64,000 bases of DNA from Sphingobium jiangsuense (GTDB lineage: Bacteria; Pseudomonadota; Alphaproteobacteria; Sphingomonadales; Sphingomonadaceae), in contig NZ_JACIDT010000010.1 in the NCBI RefSeq assembly GCF_014196495.1, forward strand, positions 1 through 64,000, given 5' to 3'. Positions 47,870 through 56,056 of the stretch are shown here, piece by piece. The position numbers were made by a program, and so were the translations under genes. The notes beneath the pieces were generated by a model. The model was not told the origin of the DNA. It searched no databases and worked only from the letters and a program-made list of their open reading frames with translations. Every line of letters begins with the position of its first letter. The stretch's first letter is position 1.

Positions 47870-48271
47870 ATGAGCCATCTTCCCCATACCATTCACCATG
47901 TGAATTTCCCGACCACCGATGCCGAGCGTACCAGGGACTGGTACGGCAAGGTCTTCTCGATGAAATGGGTGGATCCCAAGAGCAATACCGACGTGCTGCT
48001 GATGACGCGCGGCAACTGGGACCTGCATTTCACGCCCGTTCCCAAGGACGAGATGCCGCGCATGATGCCGTCCCATTTCGCGATCGAGGTCGAGGATTTC
48101 GAAGGCTTTCTCGCGCATCTGAAGGGGCTGGGCATCCGCTATACCAAGCCGGTCGAGCGGCCGCAGAACAACAGCAAATTCTGCTACATCACCGACCCGG
48201 ACGGCACCGTGATCGAGCTGACCTATCATGGCAAGCTGCACATGGAATCCTCCGTGGACATGAACGCCTGA
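47870..48271 (+). CDS. Single-domain VOC protein
   Basis: A 133-residue vicinal-oxygen-chelate protein. Ligand-like residues are His in IHHVNFPTTDAERT, His in PSHFAIEVEDFEGF and Glu in DGTVIELTYHGK. Members act as extradiol dioxygenases, isomerases or glyoxalases. It lies 38 bp after the FAH gene behind a CAGGAGAG ribosome binding site. The exact reaction is not deducible; a ring-cleavage or isomerisation role in the same pathway is likely. Confidence 0.8.
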   Translation: MSHLPHTIHHVNFPTTDAERTRDWYGKVFSMKWVDPKSNTDVLLMTRGNWDLHFTPVPKDEMPRMMPSHFAIEVEDFEGFLAHLKGLGIRYTKPVERPQNNSKFCYITDPDGTVIELTYHGKLHMESSVDMNA

Positions 48272-48304
48272 ATCCCGAACCCGAACAAGCCTGAAGGACA
48301 GAAA

Positions 48305-48748
48305 ATGGGACCGACCCTTGCCGAGGCAAAAGCCTTGATCGCGGCCGCGCAGAAGGTTGCCGCCGAAATCGACAAGCCGATCACCACCGTGGTGGTCGAC
48401 AGCGGCGGCTTCATCGTCCCCTGCGAGCGGATGGAGGGCGCGCGCCCGCTGACGCCGAGCATCGCCACCGCCAAGGCCTACACCGCCGCGATCATGCAGC
48501 GCCCGGCCAAGATGCTGAAGACCTGGTGCCAGACGCAGCCGGAATTCTTCGCGCAGGTGTCGCGCATGGGGCATCACCCGATCGTCGCGACCGAGGGCGG
48601 CGTGACGCTGAAGCGTGAGGGCGTGCTGCTGGGCGGCATCGGCGTTTCCGGCGGCACCGGGGACGAGGATCAGGAAATCTGTGAGAAGGCGCTGGCGGCG
48701 ACCGGCTATGATATCGATTTCGCCGAGTGGAACCGGGTGAAGAAATAA
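48305..48748 (+). CDS. HbpS/GlcG-like heme-binding family protein
   Basis: A 147-residue protein of the DUF336/GlcG-HbpS family. Seen are LAEAKALIAAAQKVAAEI, ITTVVVDSGGFIVPCERMEG, ARPLTPSIATAKAYTAAI and GGVTLKREGVLLGGIGVSGGTGDEDQ. The family binds heme or is found as an auxiliary factor beside oxidases and dioxygenases. It is 33 bp after the VOC gene, so they probably work in the same process. Confidence 0.85.
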   Translation: MGPTLAEAKALIAAAQKVAAEIDKPITTVVVDSGGFIVPCERMEGARPLTPSIATAKAYTAAIMQRPAKMLKTWCQTQPEFFAQVSRMGHHPIVATEGGVTLKREGVLLGGIGVSGGTGDEDQEICEKALAATGYDIDFAEWNRVKK

Positions 48749-48766
48749 GGAGGGAGGAGCGCCGCC

Positions 48767-49627
48767 ATGGCCAATCAACTGCGTTTCCGGTCCGACCATG
48801 TCGGCCTGCTGATCGCTCCGCCCGATGGCGGGGAAGGGGATGCGCTGCGCCGCAAGCTGATCGCGATGCAGCGCGCGGCCAATTGCTCGGTCGCGACGGA
48901 CGGGGAGCTGTTCCGTTCCCATTTCATCGAGGCGATCCAGACCGCCGACGCGCCCATCCTCGCGGAGGCGGAGGGCAAGCCGATGGTCGCGCTCGCCAAT
49001 ATGGACGTGAAGGTGTCGCTGCCGTCGGCCTCGGCGCTGATGGAGCGGACCGGCATGACCGAGGGCGCCGCCGTCGGCGCGATCCGGCGCGAGGTCGCGG
49101 CGCTGATCGAGGCGGGGGTGCCCTATATCCAGCTCAACGGCACCGCCTACGGCCCGCTGCTCGACGAGGGCAGGGATATCGACGCCCAGCTGGCGGCCGA
49201 CCGCGCCGTTGTCGATGGGCTGGCGGGCGGGGAGGAGCATCGCCTGGCGCTGCGCATCGGCCGGCAGGGCGCTTCGCCCGAATGGAATGCGGACGATGCG
49301 CGGCTGAAGGCGCTGTTCGGCCTCGGCTATGACCGCTATCTGCTCGATTTCGGCACGCAGCCGCGCGGGTTCGAGGTGCTGGCGCTGATCCCCGATCCGG
49401 CGATGGTGGTGCTCGGCCTGATCGACCAGAGCGTCGCCGAATTGCAGCCGATCGACCCGATACTCGACCTGATCGACGCGGCGGCGGAGGTGATCGACGG
49501 CGACAGGCTGGCGCTCAGCCCGCGCGGGGGCTTTTCCGCCAAATCCGGCCTCAGCTGGGCCGATCAGGACAGGAAGCTGGCGCAGGTGGCCGATGTTTGC
49601 GTGCGCTGGTGGGGATTCGCGCGCTGA
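48767..49627 (+). CDS. MetE-like (cobalamin-independent methionine synthase C-terminal) protein lacking zinc ligands
   Basis: A 286-residue UROD/MetE-like barrel protein. Similarity is clearest in VALIEAGVPYIQLNGTAYG, VVLGLIDQSVAEL and LALSPRGGFSAKSGLSW. In true methionine synthases the zinc ligands lie in a HxCxGN-type segment and in SPxCGF. Here they read LALRIGRQG and SPRGGF, so the His and Cys ligands are absent. The N-terminal MetE domain is also missing. It probably has another role, perhaps in methyl transfer or binding of a methylated aromatic. Last gene of the FAH operon; a terminator follows. Confidence 0.75.
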   Translation: MANQLRFRSDHVGLLIAPPDGGEGDALRRKLIAMQRAANCSVATDGELFRSHFIEAIQTADAPILAEAEGKPMVALANMDVKVSLPSASALMERTGMTEGAAVGAIRREVAALIEAGVPYIQLNGTAYGPLLDEGRDIDAQLAADRAVVDGLAGGEEHRLALRIGRQGASPEWNADDARLKALFGLGYDRYLLDFGTQPRGFEVLALIPDPAMVVLGLIDQSVAELQPIDPILDLIDAAAEVIDGDRLALSPRGGFSAKSGLSWADQDRKLAQVADVCVRWWGFAR

Positions 49628-49650
49628 TCCTCCGCCCGATATTTACCACG

Positions 49651-49685
49651 AAAGCCCGCTGTTCCACGGAATGGCGGGCTTTTTT
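49651..49685 (+). terminator. Rho-independent terminator after the MetE-like gene
   Basis: AAAGCCCGC (49651-49659) pairs with GCGGGCTTT (49674-49682), followed by a run of T's. Confidence 0.85.
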
Positions 49686-49710
49686 GATGGCGCGTTGCCG
49701 TTGTGGGAAA

Positions 49711-49796
49711 ACCGTTCGGGCTGAACTTGTCGACCGACCGGCTGTCGTTCTTCGTTCAAAGAAGTACAGGGCTTCGGCAGGCTCAGCCCGAACGGT
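49711..49796. repeat. Inverted repeat element between the MetE-like and ThDP-enzyme genes
   Basis: The 14-bp arms ACCGTTCGGGCTGA (49711-49724) and TCAGCCCGAACGGT (49783-49796) are perfect reverse complements. The inner parts (ACTTGTCGA and GGCTTCGGCAGGC) also resemble one another. The sequence has the form of a dispersed sphingomonad intergenic repeat. Confidence 0.7.
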
Positions 49797-49882
49797 GTGG
49801 GGGGCGGGCGATCATCGTCTCCAATCCGCTTGGGGAGCCGAGGCCCGCCCCGCTCGGAGGCGGAGCGGCTTCTGGAGCCCGC

Positions 49883-51574
49883 CTATTTCTCCAGCATCAC
49901 GTTCAGGATCGCGGAGCGGCCGCCTTGCACGGCGGCGACCGCGTCGGCCAGCGCCCGTTCCAGTTCGGCGGGGTCGCTCACCGCGGCGCAATGCATGCCG
50001 AACGGCTCGCCAAAGGCTTCCAGCGGCGGCTGGCCGGAGAGGTCGACGCCATATTCATAGCCGCCCGCCTTCGTCACCCCGTCCGGGTAGAAGCGCATAT
50101 GGTTGTAGTGCATCGACAGATATTTGCGGTTGTTGAACACGAGGATCAGCACCGGCAGATCATTGTTCCGCGACGCCGCGAGCGCCTGCACGATCGGGTT
50201 GTAGAGCAGCGAGCCGTCGCCCACGGTCAGCACGACGAAGCTCTGCGGCGCGGCGAGCTTCACGCCCAGCGCGACGCCGATGCCCTGTCCGAGCCCGCCC
50301 TGCACATAGAAATAGCGATGGGGCTCGTCCCAACTGAGATGCTGCTGCACGATGCGGCTGTGGGTGATGGTTTCATCGACGAAGATCGTGTCGTCCGGCA
50401 CCGCCTCGCGCAGGGCGGCGACGAGGCCGGGCGCGGTGATGCGCGGGCTGTCCTTCGCGGCGGCTTCCGCCCTGGCGATGCGCTCGCGCTGCGCCTTGTG
50501 CGTTTCGGCATGGCGCGCGCGGCGGGACGCATGATCGGCGGGGGCGGCCTGTTCGGCGGCGCGGCGCAGCGTGTCGGCGATCTCGCCCTCGATATAGCGG
50601 TCCGCGAACAGCACCTGATAGACCGACTGCGGCCGCTGCGGCACCGGATCGATGACGATGGTGCGCGCCTGCGCGGGCTTGTTCGACGGCGCATACCAGG
50701 GCGCGCGGCAGGCGACCAGCAGCACGAGGTCGGCCGTGTCGCGCAGCGCGCCGATCTCATTGCCGAGATAGAGCGGATGCTCCTTCGGGAAATTGCCGCA
50801 GACGGTCGACTGGGGCTCGATCACCGGGATGCCGAACGCCTCGGCGAACTGCACCAGCGCGTGGAAGCCTTCGGGATCGCGCCCGGCGGATTCGGTCATG
50901 ATGACCGGCTCCCTGGCCGCACGGATCGCCTCGACCAGCGCGTCGATATCCTCCTGCGGGCTGATCTTGCGGGCGGGCGGGGCGACCTGCATCGGGAAGG
51001 GCGAGGGTTTCCATTCCTCCAGCAGCACCTCGACCGGCGCATTGAGATAGACAGGGCCGCGCGGCTGGCGCTGGCTGATCTCGCCCGCGCGCTTCACCAT
51101 CTCGTAGAGGGTTTCGATGCCGGGGATCTGGTTCGACCATTTGACGAAGGGCGCGGCGAGCCCGTGCGGCCCGCCGACGATCGACAGGTTGCGATACCAT
51201 TGCGAGCCGGGATCGACGCTTTCCCGCTCGCCATAGCTGTTGGCCTCGGAGGAGAAGACGAGCATCGGCACCTCGGCCAGCAGCGCGCCATGGATGCCGC
51301 AGGCGCCCTGCAACAGCCCCGGCGCGGCATGCAGCAGCACCGCCTGCATCCGCCCGGTGACGAGGCCGTAGCCGATCGCCATGTCCACCGCGAGCGTTTC
51401 GTGCCAGAGGTCGATATAGCGCGGGCCGGGCGCGCCCGCCTCGGCCTGGCGCGCGACGGCTTCCCACAGCGGCGCCCATTCGGAACCGGGCGAGGAAAAC
51501 ACATAATCCACCCGGAGGTCGCGAAACGCCTCCAGCAACCCTTCGCCGCCATCCTGATAGATACGCCCCGTCAT
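49883..51574 (-). CDS. Thiamine-diphosphate-dependent decarboxylase/lyase family enzyme
   Basis: A 563-residue protein of the acetolactate-synthase/benzoylformate-decarboxylase superfamily. The ThDP-binding motif is GDGSLLYNPIVQA to NNRKY in the C-terminal domain, and the conserved Glu is in LWHETLAVDMAIGYG near the N-terminus. The central domain has QARTIVIDP. It would decarboxylate a 2-oxo acid or join aldehydes; the substrate is unknown, though an aryl or ring-cleavage 2-oxo acid fits the block. The ATG at 51574 follows GAGGAGCG; earlier in-frame ATG at 51634 is less likely. Confidence 0.85.
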   Translation of the reverse strand: MTGRIYQDGGEGLLEAFRDLRVDYVFSSPGSEWAPLWEAVARQAEAGAPGPRYIDLWHETLAVDMAIGYGLVTGRMQAVLLHAAPGLLQGACGIHGALLAEVPMLVFSSEANSYGERESVDPGSQWYRNLSIVGGPHGLAAPFVKWSNQIPGIETLYEMVKRAGEISQRQPRGPVYLNAPVEVLLEEWKPSPFPMQVAPPARKISPQEDIDALVEAIRAAREPVIMTESAGRDPEGFHALVQFAEAFGIPVIEPQSTVCGNFPKEHPLYLGNEIGALRDTADLVLLVACRAPWYAPSNKPAQARTIVIDPVPQRPQSVYQVLFADRYIEGEIADTLRRAAEQAAPADHASRRARHAETHKAQRERIARAEAAAKDSPRITAPGLVAALREAVPDDTIFVDETITHSRIVQQHLSWDEPHRYFYVQGGLGQGIGVALGVKLAAPQSFVVLTVGDGSLLYNPIVQALAASRNNDLPVLILVFNNRKYLSMHYNHMRFYPDGVTKAGGYEYGVDLSGQPPLEAFGEPFGMHCAAVSDPAELERALADAVAAVQGGRSAILNVMLEK

Positions 51575-51697
51575 GCTCGCTCCTCTGGCCGGACCTTCGC
51601 CCCGATGCGCGGGACCGATCCCGTTCTTCTCCATTCCGTGAAAAGTCTCAACCGTGCCGGGGAGGGGGGAGAAAGTCCCTCCCCGGTTCCGGTCGCG

Positions 51698-52576
51698 TCA
51701 GGCCGCGGCCTGCTCGGCGGTGACCGGCCAGTCGAGCGCCTTGCAGATGCCCAGGCCCATCACCTGCTCCAGCGCCTCCTGCGACAGGCCCATATGCTTG
51801 GTGAAATGCTCGACCGTCTGGAGGTAGGTAAGGCCCTTGGCGTCCATCAGGCGGGTGAGGTCGGTGCCCCAGAAGCAGCGATCCGGCCCCATGCGCTCGA
51901 TCATCTTACGGACATAGCCGTTGATGTTCTCATAGGGATAGGGGTGGGTCGAATAGCCCGGCACCGCCGACACCTTGACGTGGATGTTCGGGTGGACGTG
52001 CAGGTCGGCGGTCTCGTCCATCCAGTAGCCGATCGCGTCGTCCACCGAGCGGGCGAGGATGCCCATGTGGTCGATGATCAGCTTGAGGCCGGGGTGGCGG
52101 GCGGCGATCGCGCCCATTTCCGCCTTCCAGATCGGCGCGTGGATCATCAGCGGCAGCTGCAGCTCCTCGGCCAGCGGCCAGATCCAGTCGCAGGTGCCGT
52201 CGATCATCCAGTTGCGGTCCTGCGGGCGGTGGAAGGTCAGGCGCAGGCCCTTGATCGCGTCCACGGTGGCGAAATCGCGCATCATCGCCGCGCCTTCGAC
52301 CGGGTCGTTCTGGACCACGCGGGCCATCACGCAGAAGCGGTCGGGGTGCTTTTCCGACGCCTCGATGCCGTAATCGACGCGATCGCCTTCCCACGAGGGC
52401 GGGACGATGCAGACGCGGTTCACGCCCGCGCTGTCCATATGCTCCAGGCATTCCTCATAGGTGAAGGGTTCGAGGCGGTGGCCGTTCAGCACCATGCGCT
52501 CGCGCGCGCCGGGGATCCACGGGCGGTCCGGGGTTTCTTCCTTCCAGATGTGAATTTGGGAATCAACGATGAACAT
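51698..52576 (-). CDS. Amidohydrolase-2 family (LigI/lactonase-like) protein
   Basis: A 292-residue TIM-barrel hydrolase of the amidohydrolase_2 group, to which 2-pyrone-4,6-dicarboxylate hydrolase LigI and sugar lactonases belong. The N-terminal DxHxHxW motif reads DSQIHIW, so the first His is replaced by Gln7. Later segments are LMIHAPIWK, LIIDHMGIL and CFWGTDLTRLMD with the conserved Asp. It probably opens a lactone or pyrone formed from an aromatic. It lies between the ThDP enzyme and an aromatic-acid transporter on the same strand. Confidence 0.85.
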   Translation of the reverse strand: MFIVDSQIHIWKEETPDRPWIPGARERMVLNGHRLEPFTYEECLEHMDSAGVNRVCIVPPSWEGDRVDYGIEASEKHPDRFCVMARVVQNDPVEGAAMMRDFATVDAIKGLRLTFHRPQDRNWMIDGTCDWIWPLAEELQLPLMIHAPIWKAEMGAIAARHPGLKLIIDHMGILARSVDDAIGYWMDETADLHVHPNIHVKVSAVPGYSTHPYPYENINGYVRKMIERMGPDRCFWGTDLTRLMDAKGLTYLQTVEHFTKHMGLSQEALEQVMGLGICKALDWPVTAEQAAA

Positions 52577-52686
52577 GGGTGTTCCTTTTCCTGTGAAAGC
52601 TGATTTTGACTATTCCGGTCGATTGGAAATTACATCTGGCCCAATCTTGGCCTTTGCGTTCATGCCCGGTTGACAATGGACCCGGC

Positions 52687-53973
52687 TCAGGCGGCGCCCT
52701 GCGGCGCCTTGGCCGCTTCCCGCGCACCGGCGGCCGCTCCCCCTTCCAGATCGGTCTTGCGCGCGGTGGTGAGGGCGAGGATGAGCAGACCGGCGACCAG
52801 CGCGACGGGCGCCATCACCAGCACCGCCTGGTTCTCCGAGGATCCCCTGCCGATGAAGCCGCCGATCAGGATCGGGCCAAGCACCGATCCGATCCGCCCC
52901 ATCGCCACCGCTATGCCGACGCCCGATCCCCGTCCGGCCAGCGGATAGAGGCGCGGTGCCACGCCGTAGAGCGAGAATTGCGCGCCCAGCACGCCGAAGC
53001 CGACCAGCCCCGCGACCAGCAGCAGCGCCGCCGGCGTCTGGGTATGGGCGAAGACGAACAGGCTGGCGGCGGTGGTGAGGTAGAGGCCCAGCATCGGCCA
53101 GCGCACGCCGTGCCGGTCGATCAGCCGGCTGATCGCGATGCCGCCGATGATCCCCCCGACATTGAGCGCGATGATCGCGTTGAGACCGACGAACCTGGGC
53201 AGGCCCTTGCCCATGACGAGCAGCGGCGTCCAGCTGAGCAGCACCGAGAGCAGCGCCAGCGTCACGATGAAGGCGAGCCAGAGCAGCACGGTTCCGGCCG
53301 CGCGCCCGTCGTGGAACAGCGCCTGCGCGGTGGTCAGCGCCTTTGCCCCGCCGCCACCTTGCCCGCGGCCATGCGCCGATCCGCCCGGCTTCGTTTCCGG
53401 CAGCCCCCAGACCAGCAGCGGCGCGACCAATATGGTCAGCGCCCCGCCGATCAGGAACAGGCTCTGCCAGCCATAATGGGAGGCGATGGTCTGGCCGACC
53501 AGCGCGGAGATGATGCCGCCGGTCGGCTGGCCGCAGATCATCGTGGTGACGGCGCTCGTCGTCTTGCCGCCGCCGGAAACCTCGGCCACCAGCGCGATCA
53601 GCGTCGGCATCGCGCCGCCCAGCCCCACGCCCGCGAGGATGCGGATGACCAGCAGGGATTCGAAATTATACGCATAGGCGGTCGCCACCGTGAAGATGCC
53701 CAGCGCCAGCACCGATCCGATCAGCGCGGGCTTGCGCCCGAACCGGTCGGCCATCCAGCCCCCGGCGATCGCGCCGAAGGCGAGGCCGATCAGGCTGGCG
53801 CTGAAGAACCAGCCGATCTGGCCGGGGCTGAGGTTCATCGCCGCGCGCAGTTGCGGCCCGGCGGAGGAAATGACCTGCAGGTCGTATCCTTCCAGCACGG
53901 CGACGAGAAAACAGAGCGGCATGGTAAGCCGCGAAGCGGGCGACGCCGGTGAAGGTCCGGTCCCAGGCTGCAT
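52687..53973 (-). CDS. AAHS-type MFS aromatic acid transporter
   Basis: A 428-residue 12-TM transporter of the aromatic acid:H+ symporter group. The motifs are GYDLQVISSAGPQL (the DxxD-like start of helix 1), GWMADRFGRKPALI (motif A), RILAGVGLGGAMPTLIALVAE and AVAMGRIGSVLGPILIGG. It would bring an aromatic acid into the cell for the enzymes of this block. Placed upstream of the amidohydrolase with a 110-bp gap. Confidence 0.9.
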   Translation of the reverse strand: MQPGTGPSPASPASRLTMPLCFLVAVLEGYDLQVISSAGPQLRAAMNLSPGQIGWFFSASLIGLAFGAIAGGWMADRFGRKPALIGSVLALGIFTVATAYAYNFESLLVIRILAGVGLGGAMPTLIALVAEVSGGGKTTSAVTTMICGQPTGGIISALVGQTIASHYGWQSLFLIGGALTILVAPLLVWGLPETKPGGSAHGRGQGGGGAKALTTAQALFHDGRAAGTVLLWLAFIVTLALLSVLLSWTPLLVMGKGLPRFVGLNAIIALNVGGIIGGIAISRLIDRHGVRWPMLGLYLTTAASLFVFAHTQTPAALLLVAGLVGFGVLGAQFSLYGVAPRLYPLAGRGSGVGIAVAMGRIGSVLGPILIGGFIGRGSSENQAVLVMAPVALVAGLLILALTTARKTDLEGGAAAGAREAAKAPQGAA

Positions 53974-54094
53974 CCGAAAATCTCCTTATCCTGTCGTTCT
54001 GATGGCCTAGCATAGTGCGACTTGGCCGGTCCCGAACCCGCGCAATCCGCGAAACTAATGTTCGTGTGGCGTGACCAATCCCGGTGGGTATCAA

Positions 54095-54106
54095 TCAATA
54101 TATTGA
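54095..54106. promoter_or_regulatory. TCAATATATTGA palindrome
   Basis: A perfect 12-bp palindrome in the AT-rich divergent region between the AAHS transporter (minus) and the cupin gene (plus). MarR- or LysR-type operators have similar sequences. Candidate operator. Confidence 0.45.
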
Positions 54107-54223
54107 AAATATTCGGATATTTCCGGTTTCAGGGTCAAGCCGGAGGAGCGGGGCGTAATTGACAATCGACGGGGCAAGGCAGACCTCGTCTCCATTCCCA
54201 TGGAGAACAGAGGCAAAAGGACA

Positions 54224-54652
54224 ATGAGCGAAGAAACCGGCCCCACCATCGTCAAGATAGAGGATGTCCGCGTCCTCGAACGCGGCAGCGGCATCCGCAC
54301 CTGGCCGCTCATCACCCACCACAATGCGGCAGGCGCGAAGTTCACCACCGGCATGAGCGTCTATCCCAGAGGTGAGGGCGCGCCGATGCACTGCCATAAT
54401 TGCGACGAGCAGGTGACCTTGCTGGAGGGCGTGGGCGAGGTGGAGATAGACGGCGTGGTGACGCCGCTGGTGCCCTATGATTCCACCTATATTCAAGCCA
54501 ATAGGCAGCATTGCTTCCGCAATCGCGGCGATGGACCGATGCGCATTCTGTGGATATACGCTTCGCAGAATGTCACGCGCACCTTTGGCGACACCGGCGA
54601 GACCGTGGAGCATCTCTCCGCCGCCGACCTCATGGGCGCGCCGGACGAATAA
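54224..54652 (+). CDS. Cupin-domain protein
   Basis: A 142-residue single-cupin protein. The first motif is GEGAPMHCHNCDEQVTLLEG (with His-Cys-His ligands), followed by GVVTPLVPYDSTYIQANRQHCFRN (second motif with His). It may be a small dioxygenase or a binding protein. The frame is open from 54200, but the ATG at 54224 follows AAAAGGAC. It is followed 45 bp later by a LysR gene on the same strand. Confidence 0.85.
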   Translation: MSEETGPTIVKIEDVRVLERGSGIRTWPLITHHNAAGAKFTTGMSVYPRGEGAPMHCHNCDEQVTLLEGVGEVEIDGVVTPLVPYDSTYIQANRQHCFRNRGDGPMRILWIYASQNVTRTFGDTGETVEHLSAADLMGAPDE

Positions 54653-54697
54653 GGCGCCGGGACGGATATCGTCACCGGCAGCAGCGGGGGGAAGAAG

Positions 54698-55594
54698 ATG
54701 GACCGTTTCATGACCATGACCACCTTCGTGCAGGTGGTCCGCAAGTCCAGCTTCACCTCCGCGGCGCGCACGCTCGGCATATCGCGGGCGCTGGTGTCTC
54801 GGCACATTGCGGAGCTGGAGGCGCATCTGGGCGTGCGCCTGCTCAACCGCACGACGCGCTCGATCAGCATGACGGAGGCAGGGAAGGATTATTTCGATTT
54901 CTGCACCCGCATCCTCGACGAGATTTCCAGCGTCGAGGGGCAGATCACCGACCGCAATGACGAGGCGGAAGGCAATTTGTCGGTGATCGTGCCCAAATGG
55001 ATCGGCAGCATGGATATCGCCGATGCCGTCACCGAATTCTGCCTCGCCTATCCCGGCATCACGATGAACCTGCATCTGGGCGGCATGTCGCAGAAAACCT
55101 ATGATTTCATCGAGCGCGGCTTCGACGTCGCGCTGCACACGCGCAATATTCCCGACTCGCTGGTGCGGGTGAAGAAGATCGCGACGCTGCATTATGCGAT
55201 GGTCGCGACGCCCGGCTGCATCGCCCGGCACGGCATGCCGGAGCATCCCCGCGACCTCGCCGAAAAGCCCTGCATCACGCAGGATACCGACCAGAGCTGG
55301 CGCTTTCTCGCCGGGGATACGACCCTTACCGTCAAGGGCAAGGTGGCGGCGTCGTCCAACACCTATCTGGTGCTGCGCAAGATGGTGCTGGGCGGGCTGG
55401 GCTTCGGCGTCCTCCCGCGCCAGATGGTGCGGGAGGATATCGTCGCGGGCGAGCTGGTCGACGTGCTGCCGGAATATCCGCTGCCCGAACGCCCGCTCTA
55501 TGCGGTGTTCGCGCCCGGCGGCACGCCGCCCAAGAAAATCCGCGTGTTCAACGAATTCCTGTCGCGCTGGTTCAAAAAGCATCCGATCGAGTGA
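54698..55594 (+). CDS. LysR-family regulator (paralogue of the 35203 gene)
   Basis: A 298-residue LysR-type regulator. The N-terminus MDRFMTMTTFVQVVRKSSF leads into the HTH (SRALVSRHIAELEAHLGV, RLLNRTTRSISMTEAG). It has the same length and near-identical HTH as the 35203-36099 regulator, and the same ending motif (AVFAPGGTPPKKIRVF). It probably acts on a promoter in the block, e.g. the divergent site at 54095. Confidence 0.92.
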   Translation: MDRFMTMTTFVQVVRKSSFTSAARTLGISRALVSRHIAELEAHLGVRLLNRTTRSISMTEAGKDYFDFCTRILDEISSVEGQITDRNDEAEGNLSVIVPKWIGSMDIADAVTEFCLAYPGITMNLHLGGMSQKTYDFIERGFDVALHTRNIPDSLVRVKKIATLHYAMVATPGCIARHGMPEHPRDLAEKPCITQDTDQSWRFLAGDTTLTVKGKVAASSNTYLVLRKMVLGGLGFGVLPRQMVREDIVAGELVDVLPEYPLPERPLYAVFAPGGTPPKKIRVFNEFLSRWFKKHPIE

Positions 55595-55612
55595 GTTCCG
55601 GCATCGGCTGAC

Positions 55613-55912
55613 TCAATCGGAAAACGCGACGATCTCGCTGTGCTCGACCACCGGGGCGGCGGCGAAATACTGCCCCACCGTCGCCCGCCATGTCTGGAAA
55701 TCCTCTGACTCGCGGAAGCCGATGATGTGGTCCTCCAGCCTGTCCCATTCGACCAGCAGCTGATAGCGGCCGGGCACCTCGATCACCCGGCGCAGCGACA
55801 TGGCGCGGCATCCCTTCGCGCGGGCGAACAGCGGCCGGCACCGGCCCACGCCTGCCTCGAACGCGGCTTCCTGGCCCGGCACTATGTCGAAAATCGCAAC
55901 TTCCAAGATCAT
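55613..55912 (-). CDS. Antibiotic-biosynthesis-monooxygenase (ABM) domain protein
   Basis: A 99-residue protein with one ABM fold: MILEVAIFDIVPGQEAAFEA, FARAKGCRAMSLRRVIEVPG, RYQLLVEWDRLEDHI and FRESEDFQTWRATV. Such small proteins act as cofactor-free monooxygenases or quinone-handling enzymes. The ATG at 55912 follows AGGAAGTC; the in-frame ATG at 55945 is rejected. It converges with the LysR gene. Confidence 0.85.
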   Translation of the reverse strand: MILEVAIFDIVPGQEAAFEAGVGRCRPLFARAKGCRAMSLRRVIEVPGRYQLLVEWDRLEDHIIGFRESEDFQTWRATVGQYFAAAPVVEHSEIVAFSD

Positions 55913-56056
55913 GGGACTTCCTCCTTTCCCCCTGCATGGCCGCACCGGGCGGCGGATGCAATTTCGCCGCGCGCCGGATTGGTCATGCTGCGCGTCTTAT
56001 AGGTTTACCGCTGATCCCGTTGTCATCGGCGCGGGCCGCCCATAGCGTCCCTGTTC

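Noticed and set aside
49703-52603. Long plus-strand frame opposite the ThDP enzyme and amidohydrolase
   Set aside because: Shadow frame crossing two good minus-strand genes and a repeat; no domain is recognisable.
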